NCBI GenBank assembly: GCA_016713365.1
Contig: JADJPG010000012.1
Coordinates: 1-64,000 of the forward strand
Source of the DNA: Verrucomicrobiota bacterium
GTDB taxonomy: Bacteria > Verrucomicrobiota > Verrucomicrobiia > Limisphaerales > JADJPG01
DNA length: 64,000 bases
Direction of reading: 5' to 3'
The position numbers and the translations under genes are program-made. The notes under the pieces are model-generated. The model was not told the origin of the DNA and searched no databases. It was given only the letters and a program-made list of their open reading frames with translations. Every line of letters begins with the position of its first letter. The stretch's first letter is position 1. Of this stretch, positions 17,201-26,824 are shown one piece after another.

Positions 17201-18238
17201 ATGAAACACGTCTCAACTCTGCTGCTCGCACTCGCGATCCTCGTGCAATCGACCGTCGCGGCTGACTGGGTCACTTACGAAGGCAAGAAAGGTCCGGGCA
17301 AAGGCAAGCACATCGTCTTCCTGTCCGGTGATGAAGAATACCGCTCGGAGGAAGGCCTGCCGCAGCTCGCGAAGATTCTCGCCGTTCACCATGGCTTCAA
17401 ATGCACAGTGTTGTTTTCCATCAACAAGAACGGCGAGATCGATCCCAACACGCAAACCAACGAACCTGGAATTGAGGCGCTCTCCACCGCCGACCTTTGC
17501 GTCATCCTGCTGCGTTTTCGCAACTGGCCCGACGAGCAAATGAAGCACTTCGTCGACTACTTCCTCGCCGGAAAGCCGATCATTGCCCTGCGCACCAGCA
17601 CCCATGCCTTCGACTACAAGCGCGAGTCGCAGAGCATTTACAAAAAGTTCGGCTGGGGCAGCCGCGAATGGCCCGGCGGTTTTGGTCGCCAGGTTTTGGG
17701 CGAAACATGGATCAGCCACTGGGGTGTTCACAAAAAAGAGGCAACCCGCGGCATCATTCCCGACGCCGTCCGCAAGCACCCCATCCTGCGCGGTGTGGAG
17801 GACATTTTTGGCGACACTGACGTTTATGAAGCCGCGCCGCCCGCCGATGCGACGATTCTCGTGAATGGACAGGTGCTCAAAGGAATGAAGCCCACCGATG
17901 CTCCGGCGGATTACCGCAAGAAGACCGCGAAAGGCGTGGAGCAAGGCGTGAACGATCCGATGATGCCCGTTGCCTGGACCCGCCATTACACCAACGAAAC
18001 CGGCAAGGTGAACAAGATCCTCACGACAACCTTGGGTTCCGCCACGGATCTGCAAAGCGAAGGTCTCCGTCGCCTGCTGGTTAACGGATCGCTCTGGGCC
18101 ATCGGGCTCGAAAAGAAGATTCCGAAGAAGGCGAAGGTGGACTTGGTCGGCGAATTCCAGCCGACGATGTACGGGTTCAACAGCTTCAAGAAGGGCGTGA
18201 AGCCCGCCGAGCATGAAATGCCGTCCGCCAAGAAATAG
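17201..18238 (+). CDS. Secreted ThuA-domain protein
   Basis: A 345-residue protein with a Sec signal peptide (MKHVSTLLLALAILVQSTVAA), which fixes the start at the ATG 17201 rather than earlier in-frame codons. The mature part is a ThuA-like class I glutamine amidotransferase-fold domain (KHIVFLSGDEEYRSEEGLP, DLCVILLRFRNWPDEQMKHF and ALRTSTHAFDY). ThuA proteins are linked to trehalose or other sugar use and are abundant in Planctomycetes and Verrucomicrobia, but their reaction is not well defined. The MBL-fold gene follows after 30 bp, so co-transcription is likely. Confidence 0.85.
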   Translation: MKHVSTLLLALAILVQSTVAADWVTYEGKKGPGKGKHIVFLSGDEEYRSEEGLPQLAKILAVHHGFKCTVLFSINKNGEIDPNTQTNEPGIEALSTADLCVILLRFRNWPDEQMKHFVDYFLAGKPIIALRTSTHAFDYKRESQSIYKKFGWGSREWPGGFGRQVLGETWISHWGVHKKEATRGIIPDAVRKHPILRGVEDIFGDTDVYEAAPPADATILVNGQVLKGMKPTDAPADYRKKTAKGVEQGVNDPMMPVAWTRHYTNETGKVNKILTTTLGSATDLQSEGLRRLLVNGSLWAIGLEKKIPKKAKVDLVGEFQPTMYGFNSFKKGVKPAEHEMPSAKK

Positions 18239-18268
18239 TTCTTTGGCGCAACCATCCGGTTCAAGGCC

Positions 18269-19120
18269 GTGATTAAACCGATCCTGCAGGGCGAAGCATT
18301 TCTCGCTTCCGTGCGCCAGGCACTTCGGCACCCCGAGCATCTCCATCTCTGGTGGCTGGGCCAGAGCGGATTCTTGGTGCAATGGGAAGGCCAGCACCTG
18401 TTGTTTGATCCTTATTTGTCCGATTCGCTGACGATCAAATACGCGAAGACCGACAAGCCGCACGTTCGCATGACCGAACCTGTGATTGAACCTTGTCGGC
18501 TGGATTTCATCCAAGTCGTCACCTCCAGCCACAATCACACCGATCATCTCGACAAGGAGACACTGCTTCCGCTGCTGAGCGCGAACCCGGGAATGCAGTT
18601 CATCATCCCGGAAGCCAATCGCGCCTTCGTGGCCGAACGTTTGGCCATTCCAGCGGATCAACCTCTGGGCTTGGCTGCTGGCGAATCCTTGAAGTCAGGC
18701 GCGTTCACGCTCCACGCGGTTCCGAGTGCCCACAACCAACTCGATACCGACGACGCCGGTCGGCACAAGTATCTCGGCTACGTCGTTCAAGCCGGACCGT
18801 GGACGATCTATCATTCCGGCGACACGCTTCGCTACGAGGGGATGGTCGAACGGCTGCGCCGGTGGCCCGTTGATATCGCGATCCTCCCCACCAACGGCAA
18901 CCTTCCGGAACGTCGCGTCGCGGGCAATTTGAACGGGCAGGAAGCAGCGACTCTCGCCCGGGACATCGGGGCGCAGATGGTCATTCCCTGCCACTACGAG
19001 ATGTTCGAGTTCAACACAGCGTCTCCAGACGAATTCGTCACAGCTGCAAAAAGCGTCGGCCAGCCATATCAAGTCCTCCAGGCCGGAGAACACTGGAACA
19101 CCGCCGGCCTCAAACGATGA
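18269..19120 (+). CDS. MBL-fold metal-dependent hydrolase (UlaG/YtkL-like)
   Basis: A 283-residue metallo-beta-lactamase-fold protein starting at GTG 18269. The metal-binding motif is SSHNHTDHLD (HxHxDH, about residues 90-96), with further ligands probable in YHSGDTLRYEG and IPCHYEMF. The N-terminal HLWWLGQSGFLVQWEGQHLL is the typical first beta hairpin of the UlaG-like subgroup, which includes lactonases and phosphodiesterases. Substrate unknown. It follows the ThuA gene by 30 bp in the same direction. Confidence 0.85.
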   Translation: MIKPILQGEAFLASVRQALRHPEHLHLWWLGQSGFLVQWEGQHLLFDPYLSDSLTIKYAKTDKPHVRMTEPVIEPCRLDFIQVVTSSHNHTDHLDKETLLPLLSANPGMQFIIPEANRAFVAERLAIPADQPLGLAAGESLKSGAFTLHAVPSAHNQLDTDDAGRHKYLGYVVQAGPWTIYHSGDTLRYEGMVERLRRWPVDIAILPTNGNLPERRVAGNLNGQEAATLARDIGAQMVIPCHYEMFEFNTASPDEFVTAAKSVGQPYQVLQAGEHWNTAGLKR

Positions 19121-19239
19121 CGGAGATCCGTCGCGAGCCGCCCTGCGGCGGGACTGGCAATGACAACAAAGTTTCAGGGAATGGTGTTGATTTTCTCCCC
19201 TCTATGGCGGACATAACTTCAAGCATGTCCCTTTAATCT

Positions 19240-20028
19240 ATGTCGCGAGATCGAATGCAGAAGCAGCGGTTTGAGTTGAAATACCTCATCACAGAGGAAA
19301 CCGCGCTGCTTGTTCGCGACTTTGTCCGCAGCTACCTCGATTTCGACGAATACAGCGTCGGGAAGCCGAACTACTCCTACCCTGTTCACAGCCTTTATTT
19401 GGATTCGGACACTCTCCAGCTCTACTGGGAAACGATTAACGGCAACAAGAACCGCTACAAACTTCGCCTCCGTTACTACAGCACCAGTGCGGACTCGCCG
19501 GTCTTCTTCGAGATCAAGCGTCGCGTAAACAACTGCATCATGAAGCAGCGCGGCGGCGTCCGGCAGGAATCCGTTCCCCTCCTCCTCAAAGGCCATCTCC
19601 CGCAACCCGAGCACCTCGTCTCCAAGGCGCCCAACCAGCTCGTGGCGCTCCAGAACTTCTGTCATCTCTCGCACCTCATCCAGGCCAAGCCGAAGGTCCA
19701 TATCTACTACATGCGCGAGGCCTACGTCAGCGACGACGATCAAGTGCGCGTGACCATCGATCGCAAAGTCTACGGCGAGGCGAACCTCGGCTACTCGATC
19801 AAGACCGAGATGCACGATCCTGCGCTGAGCTTCCCGAACCAGGTCATCCTTGAGCTGAAATTCACCAACCGCTTCCCGGACTGGTTCCGCGAACTCGTTC
19901 GCGTCTTCGGCGTCATGCAATGCGGCGCCGCGAAGTATTGCGAATCCGTGCAAGGCGTCGGCTTTGCGAAACTCCAAGCCAAGCACCCGGTACTCATGGA
20001 AGGCGTGAAGTTCAGCAAGTCCTGGTGA
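19240..20028 (+). CDS. VTC-domain protein (polyphosphate polymerase-like)
   Basis: A 262-residue VTC domain of the triphosphate tunnel metalloenzyme superfamily, the domain that makes polyphosphate in yeast Vtc4. Tunnel-type basic/acidic strands are seen: RFELKYLITEE near the N-terminus, VHSLYLDSDTLQLYWETING, YKLRLRYY, VFFEIKRRVNN, VRVTIDRKVYGE and VILELKFTNRFPDW. In bacteria it often pairs with a DUF4956 membrane protein, which is absent here. The start ATG 19240 has an alternative six codons later. Enzyme activity is inferred from family only. Confidence 0.85.
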   Translation: MSRDRMQKQRFELKYLITEETALLVRDFVRSYLDFDEYSVGKPNYSYPVHSLYLDSDTLQLYWETINGNKNRYKLRLRYYSTSADSPVFFEIKRRVNNCIMKQRGGVRQESVPLLLKGHLPQPEHLVSKAPNQLVALQNFCHLSHLIQAKPKVHIYYMREAYVSDDDQVRVTIDRKVYGEANLGYSIKTEMHDPALSFPNQVILELKFTNRFPDWFRELVRVFGVMQCGAAKYCESVQGVGFAKLQAKHPVLMEGVKFSKSW

Positions 20029-20166
20029 TTCCGTCCGCTCCCCGTTTTCATCCCGTTCAGAGGCTCGTACCGCTGCCTATTTTGGTTTCGCGCGGCGAGA
20101 ATAACTGAGTCTTCCGAAGATAGTGATTGCCGGGACGCGAACTTGCGTGGATATTGCCCTCCTTGT

Positions 20167-20244
20167 CGGAGCGTAGCTCAGCCTGGCTAGAGCACTTGCT
20201 TTGGGAGCAAGACGTCGCAGGTTCGAATCCTGTCGCTCCGACCA
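20167..20244 (+). tRNA. tRNA-Pro (anticodon UGG)
   Basis: A complete cloverleaf: acceptor stem CGGAGCG/CGCTCCG, D arm GCTC...GAGC, anticodon stem CTTGC/GCAAG with loop TTTGGGA (anticodon TGG), and T arm GCAGG-TTCGAAT-CCTGT. The discriminator A is followed by an encoded CCA at 20242-20244. Confidence 0.96.
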
Positions 20245-20324
20245 TTTCCCCTCTCTCCCACTCCCGGCCATCATTTCCTCTGGTTTCTCGCGAATACCAG
20301 TGCTTCACTGCGGGCATTCTCCTC

Positions 20325-22022
20325 ATGCGACCGTCTACGTCACTGCACTGCGCTCCGCCACTGAGTTGGCGACCGCGGATATTCGTCCCGCTCGTGCTGA
20401 TTGTTGCGCTCCTTGTCTTGCATTCGTCCGTTCTTGCTGCACCGATCTTCAACGTGAAGGATTTCGGGGCGTCCGGAATCAAGAGCGACGATGCCCGTCC
20501 GGCGATTCAAAAAGCCATCGATGCCTGCGCAGCGATTCGTGACGGGACCGTTCTCCTTCCAGCCGGTGAATACACCTCCGGGACACTCCGATTGCGCAGC
20601 CACATCCGCATCGAACTTGCCGAAGGCGCGACGCTGTTTGCTTCCACCAATCCCGCCGCGTTCGCATTCGAGACCGTCTCAGTCCAGGCAGCGCTGTTCT
20701 TCGGCGATCAGATTGAGAACGTCATCATCGAGGGCAAGGGAACGATTCATGGACAGGCCGAATACGATTGGCGCGAGGACGATTACGAGCGCACGTTCAG
20801 CCACAAGGAATCGATGATTAAGCTCGGCAAGCGACTGTGGCGCACGTTTCCCAAGGGCTTTCCCCAACGCACTCTCTTTCCGCGGCTGGCGTGGATTGGA
20901 CGTTCCAAGGACATCCGGTTCAACGGCCTGAAATGGATTCATTCACCGAGCTGGGCCATCAACCTCTACGCGTGCGAACGAGTTCGGTTCGACGGGCTTT
21001 ATGTTCACTCCAGTTTGAAGGAAGGGGTCTGGGCCGACGGCATTGATTTGGATGGCTGCAAGGACATCACCATCACCAATTGCCGGATCGAAACCGGCGA
21101 CGACTGCATCGTTTTCATCTCCTCCAACGTCTGGGGCCCGATTCTTCCGTGCGAGAACATCACCGTTTCGAACTGCGTGCTTTCGTCCGCGTCCGCTGGC
21201 GTGAAATTCAGCGAAGGCAACTGGAACGGCATTCGCAACATTCGCGTTACCGATTCAGTGCTGACGAACGTCAACCGCGGATTTGTCTTCAGCACCACCC
21301 AGGGCGGAGACATCAGCAATGTCGTGCTGTCCAACCTGACCATTCACTGCAATCGCTTCGACTGGTTCTGGGCCGGCGACGGACAGCCATTCCATTTTCG
21401 CATTACCCGTTTGAGCGAATTCACGAAGGAGGCGCCGAAGCCCGACGAACGTCCACCCGGCGCAATTCGCAATGTTACCATTCGCAATGTCATTGCCCAC
21501 GGCAAGGGGACGTCACGTATCCACGGACATGCTGAAAACTGGATCGAGGGCCTTACCTTCGAGAACGTGAAGTTCACGCTGTCCACGGATCCTGCCGTTC
21601 ATTTCGATTACGCCGACCACGCGCTCGATCTCCGGCGCGCCCGGAACGTGGCGATTCGCGGACTCGAAGTGGAATGGGGAACGCCGAGCTTTCCCGCCTG
21701 GCAAAGCGCGCTTTTCACCGAAGATGTTGAAAATATTTCTGTCGACCGGTTTATGGGCTCCGGTCATTCGACCAGCAACTCCCCTGCGCTCGTCTTGCAG
21801 AACGTCCAGCGCGCCGTCATCACCCGGGCCCAAGCGCAGGAAGGAACGTCGTTGTTTTTGAAGGCGAGCGGACCGCGCACAAGTCGGATTCAGATTCGCG
21901 ATAGCGATTTCACCCAGGCAACAACGCCGTTCCTATTCGACACGAATGTCGCGAGCAGGGAAATCCAGCTTGAAAACAACTTGATGCCGCCGGCCACCAA
22001 CCCGGGCGCGAAACCGAAGTAA
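20325..22022 (+). CDS. Secreted glycoside hydrolase family 28 (polygalacturonase-like)
   Basis: A 565-residue protein from the ATG 20325; the open frame extends back across tRNA-Pro, so earlier starts are impossible. A signal peptide lies near residues 18-40 (LVLIVALLVLHSSVLAAP). The fold is a right-handed parallel beta helix: FNVKDFGASGIKSDDARPAI at the start, then WADGIDLDGCKDI and ETGDDCI, which carry the catalytic Asp residues of GH28, then SASAGVKFSEG. Later turns include IRNVTIRNV and VENISVDRF. Likely substrates are pectins or other uronic/rhamnose polymers. It ends 3 bp before the convergent GH32/43-like gene. Confidence 0.9.
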   Translation: MRPSTSLHCAPPLSWRPRIFVPLVLIVALLVLHSSVLAAPIFNVKDFGASGIKSDDARPAIQKAIDACAAIRDGTVLLPAGEYTSGTLRLRSHIRIELAEGATLFASTNPAAFAFETVSVQAALFFGDQIENVIIEGKGTIHGQAEYDWREDDYERTFSHKESMIKLGKRLWRTFPKGFPQRTLFPRLAWIGRSKDIRFNGLKWIHSPSWAINLYACERVRFDGLYVHSSLKEGVWADGIDLDGCKDITITNCRIETGDDCIVFISSNVWGPILPCENITVSNCVLSSASAGVKFSEGNWNGIRNIRVTDSVLTNVNRGFVFSTTQGGDISNVVLSNLTIHCNRFDWFWAGDGQPFHFRITRLSEFTKEAPKPDERPPGAIRNVTIRNVIAHGKGTSRIHGHAENWIEGLTFENVKFTLSTDPAVHFDYADHALDLRRARNVAIRGLEVEWGTPSFPAWQSALFTEDVENISVDRFMGSGHSTSNSPALVLQNVQRAVITRAQAQEGTSLFLKASGPRTSRIQIRDSDFTQATTPFLFDTNVASREIQLENNLMPPATNPGAKPK

Positions 22023-22025
22023 CAG

Positions 22026-23444
22026 TCAGCTTTTCGTCCGGAATCGAAGGGCGAACAAATCTGCCTCCAGCATCGAGAAGCGGAGTCGCACTGGGCGCCC
22101 GGCCAGACGCGAAACGTCGCTCGCCTTGCCCCACTGAACGACTTGCTCGATGGAGTCACCGACCAGACGACGGCAATCGGCCAGCGCAAACCCCGGGACC
22201 GCCTTTCCATCCATCTCCTGAATCTCCACCCGTACACTGCCGCCGGCGCTGGTGGAGTAGTTCAGAACCAGTTCGCTGCCCGAGAATCGAACCGGCCGCG
22301 TCAGCAGTTCGCCCGGATCCGCTCCAGCATGCACCGAGGCGAATCCGTCCGTCCGCAGGGTGAAACGGCGGAATGGCGTCGTGTAGATCGACATCTCTTC
22401 GGGGCCGGTGGGGACGACGCTTAACGCCGCGTAGTTCGAACGATTGCCCCACCGCGCCGGGTCGAGTCCCGGACGAATGAACGCCTCGCGGAACGTGCGA
22501 TCATACGGACCCTCACCGCGCGCGGTCATGAAGAGAATGTCCGTGCTCTCGCCGCGCTCGGGATGAAAACGCGTCGGCAGTGCGACGTACAGGTGTGGCG
22601 CGCGAAAATAGGGATGCGTCAGCGTGGTGTAGATGTGTTCACCCGGGAAGTTCGGCTTCAATGGCACCGGCTCAGTCCAATTCAGATAATCCAGCGACGT
22701 CGTGCGGCAGACGGAGCGCAATTTCTTGTCGAGAAAATGGCGGAAGTAACAGACGTATCGTTGCTCGAACTCTGACCAGAAGGAAACGTTCTGGGAATCG
22801 AACGCGTATTCCTTGGCATAGGTGAGCACCGGTTCAGGACGCAGCTTCTTCCAATGAATCCCATCTCCAGACACGAACGCCACCAACCCCTTCTTCGCCG
22901 TATTCACCGTGCCGGCCAGGGCCTTGAATCGTTCGCTGCCGGGAACACCCGGACGCGTGTCGAGGAACGGGGAGAAATTATGGCAATACGGCGATTCATG
23001 GAGAATGACATTGTTCTCCCGGCTGCTGTTGATTTCGTGCAGACCGAGGTTCGGTCGGGTCCAATGGATGCCGTCCCGACTTTCGCAGTAACGAGTCACC
23101 TCGGACTGATCCCCGTCGAACCGTGAACCGCGATGTTCCCGCGTGTAAAGTCGGAATACGTCGCCATCTTTGATCACCGTGCCGTACTCGAGATCATTCG
23201 CCGGCTGATCCATCGGAGGCGCCGGTGTAGGCTCATGAAGCTTCAGGTGCGTTCCTTCGAGCCGCTCGATCAGCCACCGATCGACAAACAACTCCAGTCG
23301 CGAACCAATCTCCCGCAGATTCTCGACCGCGATCTCCTGCGCCCACGGCCGGCAGGATGAGATCGGACCAAGGGCGAAGCCGGCGGCGGTGCCAATGGAG
23401 GAACGAAGCCAATTTCGGCGAGTGATGGGGAAAGATTTCATCAT
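22026..23444 (-). CDS. Exported glycosidase-like five-bladed propeller protein (GH32/43-like)
   Basis: A 472-residue protein with a Tat-like N-terminus (ITRRNWLRSSIGTAAGFALG). Repeated WSEFEQRYVCYFRHF, FVSGDGIHWKK and YCESRDGIHWTRPNLGL motifs resemble the SxDGxHW blades of GH43/GH32/GH130-type propellers common in Planctomycetes and Verrucomicrobia. A C-terminal beta domain of about 110 residues carries SAGGSVRVEIQEMDG. Catalytic residues could not be assigned with certainty. It is downstream of the YheT-like gene on the same strand (118-bp gap) and convergent with GH28, suggesting a small polysaccharide-use locus. Confidence 0.68.
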   Translation of the reverse strand: MMKSFPITRRNWLRSSIGTAAGFALGPISSCRPWAQEIAVENLREIGSRLELFVDRWLIERLEGTHLKLHEPTPAPPMDQPANDLEYGTVIKDGDVFRLYTREHRGSRFDGDQSEVTRYCESRDGIHWTRPNLGLHEINSSRENNVILHESPYCHNFSPFLDTRPGVPGSERFKALAGTVNTAKKGLVAFVSGDGIHWKKLRPEPVLTYAKEYAFDSQNVSFWSEFEQRYVCYFRHFLDKKLRSVCRTTSLDYLNWTEPVPLKPNFPGEHIYTTLTHPYFRAPHLYVALPTRFHPERGESTDILFMTARGEGPYDRTFREAFIRPGLDPARWGNRSNYAALSVVPTGPEEMSIYTTPFRRFTLRTDGFASVHAGADPGELLTRPVRFSGSELVLNYSTSAGGSVRVEIQEMDGKAVPGFALADCRRLVGDSIEQVVQWGKASDVSRLAGRPVRLRFSMLEADLFALRFRTKS

Positions 23445-23563
23445 CGAGTCAACGCGAGGTGATCAGAGTCGTCGAAGGGTTCACACGCACGAGATTATTC
23501 CCCGCGTCGCAAAGGCCAAGACGATTCCACGAGAACGCAACGAGCGCGTTCGGCAGTCAAGTC

Positions 23564-24526
23564 TCACGCTGCACCAAGAAACTCCAACGCCCGCCTCTCG
23601 CTGTAATATTCATCCGCGCGCAAGCCGTTCCCCACGAATCCGACGTGACCTCCGCGCTGCGGGGTCTCGAGGTGAAAAGTTGGATGAGAGGACGCAGCGG
23701 AGGATGGAAAGCACGACGGTGCCAGAAACGGATCATCGAGGGCATTCAGCAGCAATGTTGGGCGGCGGATGGCGGTGAGGAAGGCGTTCGCACTGCAGCG
23801 CGCCCAGTAATCCTCCGCGTCGCAAAACCCATGAATCGGTGCTGTGTAACGGTCATCGAAATGGCGGAAGGTCTTGAGCCGCTCGTAGCCATCGTCTTTC
23901 AACTCGACAGGAAACCGCGCCTGCTTGGAACGAACCTTCTCGCGGAGGCTGACGAGAAATCGTTTCATGTAAATCGAGTTGATGGGTCGAGCCATCGCTT
24001 CGCACGCCGCCTTCAAATCGCACGGGACCGAGATGGCCACCCCACCGATCAATTCCGCAGGCGCCTGAGCTTCCAATTCACCAAGGAGTTTCAACACCAT
24101 GTTTCCGCCCAGACTAAATCCGATCAGGCCGACGGATTTGTATCCTTGGGAAATCGTCATCCGGAGAACGTGAAGCAAATCATCCGTCGCCCCGCTATGG
24201 TAGGACCGCAGCAAGCGATTCGGTTCGCCGCTGCATCCGCGAAAGTTCATCGCAAGAGCGTCCCAACCGCGACGATTGAACGCCCTCACCATGCCACGCA
24301 CGTAGGAACCGTCGGACGAGCCCTCCAAGCCGTGAGCGATCAACACAGCGCGATTGCCAAAACCGTGCGACCCATCCACGTCGAGGAAGTCTCCATCCGC
24401 GAGCTCGAGTCGTCGGCGAACGTACCGAACCTCGGGAACGCGACGACAAACGACGGGAAAGACTGTCTGCGCATGCCCGTTCTTCAACCACCACGGAGCG
24501 CGATAGCTGGAGGAAACAATCGGCAC
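23564..24526 (-). CDS. Alpha/beta hydrolase, YheT family
   Basis: A 320-residue alpha/beta hydrolase. The N-terminal APWWLKNGHAQTVFP is the signature of the YheT/ABHD1-3 family. The oxyanion region is LIAHGLEGSSDGSYVRGM, the nucleophile elbow GFSLGGN (Ser), the acid D in NALDDPFL and the His in GGHVGFV, so the triad is complete. Substrate unknown; relatives act on esters and lipids. The region between its start and rpsT holds the rpsT terminator. Confidence 0.9.
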   Translation of the reverse strand: MPIVSSSYRAPWWLKNGHAQTVFPVVCRRVPEVRYVRRRLELADGDFLDVDGSHGFGNRAVLIAHGLEGSSDGSYVRGMVRAFNRRGWDALAMNFRGCSGEPNRLLRSYHSGATDDLLHVLRMTISQGYKSVGLIGFSLGGNMVLKLLGELEAQAPAELIGGVAISVPCDLKAACEAMARPINSIYMKRFLVSLREKVRSKQARFPVELKDDGYERLKTFRHFDDRYTAPIHGFCDAEDYWARCSANAFLTAIRRPTLLLNALDDPFLAPSCFPSSAASSHPTFHLETPQRGGHVGFVGNGLRADEYYSERRALEFLGAA

Positions 24527-24584
24527 AGCGGAAAATGATCGATCCCACCTTGGCCACGCTCAGAGAGAGCCGGAGCGCCGCCGC

Positions 24585-24614
24585 AAAAGAAAAGGCGCCC
24601 TTCCAGGCGCCTTT
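24585..24614 (-). terminator. Intrinsic terminator of rpsT
   Basis: Read on the minus strand, a perfect 9-bp stem (AAAGGCGCC/GGCGCCTTT) with a 6-base loop is followed by a T-rich tail (TTCTTTT). It lies about 20 bp after the rpsT stop codon. Confidence 0.85.
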
Positions 24615-24635
24615 CGGTTTGGTTGGGAAAGGAGG

Positions 24636-24899
24636 TTACTTGGTCGCAGCCAGCTTGACCGACAGGCGGGACTTCTTGCGGCTGGCCTTGGACTTGTGGA
24701 TGACACCGGATTTCGCCGCCTTGTCGAACGCCGAGCTCAGCTTGCGATAAGCATCAGTGGCGGTGTCCTTCTTGCCACCCTTGAGAGCGTCCGCATAGGC
24801 GCGCTCCAACGTCTTGAGACGGGATTTGACGCTGCGGTTTTGAAGTTTCTTGCGGGCGCTGTTGCGCATCCGGCGTTCGGCGGACTTGGTATTCGGCAT
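24636..24899 (-). CDS. rpsT: 30S ribosomal protein S20
   Basis: An 87-residue, very basic protein that binds 16S rRNA in the small subunit. The family pattern is clear: MPNTKSAERRMRNSARKKL at the N-terminus, then QNRSVKSRLKTLERAY and a C-terminal KSGVIHKSKASRKKSRLSVK. Length matches S20 (85-90). It stands alone with its own terminator, as is usual. Confidence 0.97.
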   Translation of the reverse strand: MPNTKSAERRMRNSARKKLQNRSVKSRLKTLERAYADALKGGKKDTATDAYRKLSSAFDKAAKSGVIHKSKASRKKSRLSVKLAATK

Positions 24900-25074
24900 A
24901 AATCTCGGTTCGGTTCTTAACTTAAAGGCGGGCAGCGTATCGAAATGCCCCCTAATGTCAACGGCGAGCTTTCAAGAATCGCCCGCCAGTAATTCCCGCG
25001 TTCGGGCAAGCCCGCGGCAATCCCCTGCCGTCGTCGCGTTGACTTGCCATTCTGAGACCGGCATATTCACCTAC

Positions 25075-25836
25075 ATGAACTTCGACATTTCACACCTCTT
25101 GGAACACTGGGATTACCAGCCGGGCCAAGTGGTGGTTAGGAAATTTGTCGGCAAGGATGGCCAGGAAAAGATTCAACTCCGGGTCGATCTCGGACTGCTC
25201 CAGATGAACGCCCAGGGGCGGCCCGACGGGAAGAGGCCCTTCGGCCATCCCTCCCTCTTCGACTTCTACATCGCCAAGCTGCAAACGCACCGGCAGAGCA
25301 GCGACAATGACGACGAAACCTTCACCCTGAAAGCGGAGGATTGTTCCCGGCTACAGATGGAGGCCTTTCAATATCACCATCGCTACATCTGCCTGCTGCA
25401 ATTGGAGGATTTTGCAGGGGTATTGCGGGACACGACACGGAACCTGAAGGTGTTCGACTTCGTTGACGAATACGCCGTGGAAGAAGAACTGGCCTGGTCA
25501 CTCCAACAGTTTCGGCCGCAGGTGCTGATGATTCACACCCGCGCCGTGGCGACCCAGTATCTCCAGACCGAGGAATTTGCCGCGGCCATCAAGGAAATCG
25601 AATCAGGCATTGATCGTCTCCGGGAGTTCTACGAAGAGCACGGTCGCCACGATTTGATGACGCAAAGCCCGGAAATCAGCGCCTTGCAGCACTGGCTGGA
25701 AGAGGTGAACCGGAAGCGACCACTCACGAAACGCGAGCAACTGGAGCACGACCTGAACGAAGCTGTTCGAAGCGAGGATTACGAGAAGGCCGCGAAAGTC
25801 CGGGACGCCTTGAAGAAGCTGAAGACGCGGGATTAG
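25075..25836 (+). CDS. UVR-motif protein of unknown function
   Basis: A 253-residue cytoplasmic protein from ATG 25075; the frame is open upstream, but that part overlaps the rpsT promoter region and lacks domain features. The N-terminal 190 residues (MNFDISHLLEHWDYQPGQ onwards) match a conserved verrucomicrobial/planctomycetal protein of unknown role. The last 40 residues form a UVR helical hairpin (REQLEHDLNEAVRSEDYEKA then AKVRDALKKL), as in UvrB, UvrC and McsA. The UVR motif mediates protein contact, so a repair or protein-quality role is possible but unproven. Confidence 0.82.
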   Translation: MNFDISHLLEHWDYQPGQVVVRKFVGKDGQEKIQLRVDLGLLQMNAQGRPDGKRPFGHPSLFDFYIAKLQTHRQSSDNDDETFTLKAEDCSRLQMEAFQYHHRYICLLQLEDFAGVLRDTTRNLKVFDFVDEYAVEEELAWSLQQFRPQVLMIHTRAVATQYLQTEEFAAAIKEIESGIDRLREFYEEHGRHDLMTQSPEISALQHWLEEVNRKRPLTKREQLEHDLNEAVRSEDYEKAAKVRDALKKLKTRD

Positions 25837-25908
25837 TTCGGCCCCACTTCCGCAGGCAACACCTGGAGTTCTCGGTCTCCTCTGCGCCGACAAGTCTTCT
25901 GGGTTGCC

Positions 25909-26694
25909 TCAGGCCGTCGCGACGGTCTTTGACTTGCGATTGCGAGCCATTCGCCAACCGACAATAAGCGCGCCAAGGGTCCCAATCATCCAAGTGGACG
26001 GCTCAGGAACCGGCGGCGGTGGGGGTGGCGGCGGTGCAGGCCCGAGGGTTAACTGAATATCAGAAGCAATGCTTTCCGCCGCGTTGTACAAATCATAGGA
26101 GCGCAAACCGCGGCTGGTGACCGTCGCGGTGAAGGTGAACGAGACCACAAACGGTTCAGCAAAGTTCACTTCCGGGATTCCCGCCTGCACGAGTGAAATC
26201 GGGTTCAGTGTTATCTCCTTTCCATCCGTATCACGTGTTCCTCGTGGAAGGTAATCGAAGAAGTCGATGGGGTTAACCAGTTGAATCCCGTTGATGGCCG
26301 TTAGAGCAGCGGTTTCGCGCAAGGTAATTCCCGGAGCAAACTGGTCCGGGAAGAAATCCAGATCTCGGACTTTGAACTGCAAGCTCGCCGAATTGATGAT
26401 GGATCCGGGATCGGATGATATAAATCCCGGCAGGTGAAGGTTGAGAGTAACCATTCCGGCCGACTGGCTGTTCGCCCGGACAAAAACTTTCTGATTGCCC
26501 AGCACATCAAAGCCGCTCACCTCAGGTGGACGACCGTCGTAAAAGACATCAAGCGTGCTGTTTTGCCCTCCCAGCGGAATCAGGAAGTCGGGCGCGGAGA
26601 GCGTCACCGTTTCCGAACCCTCCACTGCGGCCGAGGCTCCCCAAAGCCCTCCCACCAGCAACAGACCACCCATCATCAACGACTTAAGTTTCAT
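25909..26694 (-). CDS. PEP-CTERM sorting-domain protein
   Basis: A 261-residue exported protein. ATG 26694 is preferred because GGAG lies 9 bases upstream. The signal peptide is MKLKSLMMGGLLLVGGLWGASA. The mature part is beta-rich with no recognised enzyme domain, then a proline linker (PPPPPPPPVPEPSTW). The PEP-CTERM tail follows: VPEPSTW, a membrane helix (MIGTLGALIVGWRMA) and a basic end (RNRKSKT). Such tails are cut by exosortase and linked to extracellular polysaccharide. No exosortase lies in this window. Confidence 0.88.
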   Translation of the reverse strand: MKLKSLMMGGLLLVGGLWGASAAVEGSETVTLSAPDFLIPLGGQNSTLDVFYDGRPPEVSGFDVLGNQKVFVRANSQSAGMVTLNLHLPGFISSDPGSIINSASLQFKVRDLDFFPDQFAPGITLRETAALTAINGIQLVNPIDFFDYLPRGTRDTDGKEITLNPISLVQAGIPEVNFAEPFVVSFTFTATVTSRGLRSYDLYNAAESIASDIQLTLGPAPPPPPPPPVPEPSTWMIGTLGALIVGWRMARNRKSKTVATA

Positions 26695-26824
26695 AGACAA
26701 ATACTCCAACTGCGCACCGTCGGAAATTAGAATACCGTTACCATGGAACAGTTCACCGGTTCTGGCAAGGTCAGTTCTCCACCCAACTTTTCCTCCCGCC
26801 GTGGCTCAATTCCAGTAGCGTTTG

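Noticed and set aside
20127..20324. Upstream extension of the GH28 frame
   Set aside because: It crosses tRNA-Pro; the ATG at 20325 gives a proper signal peptide.
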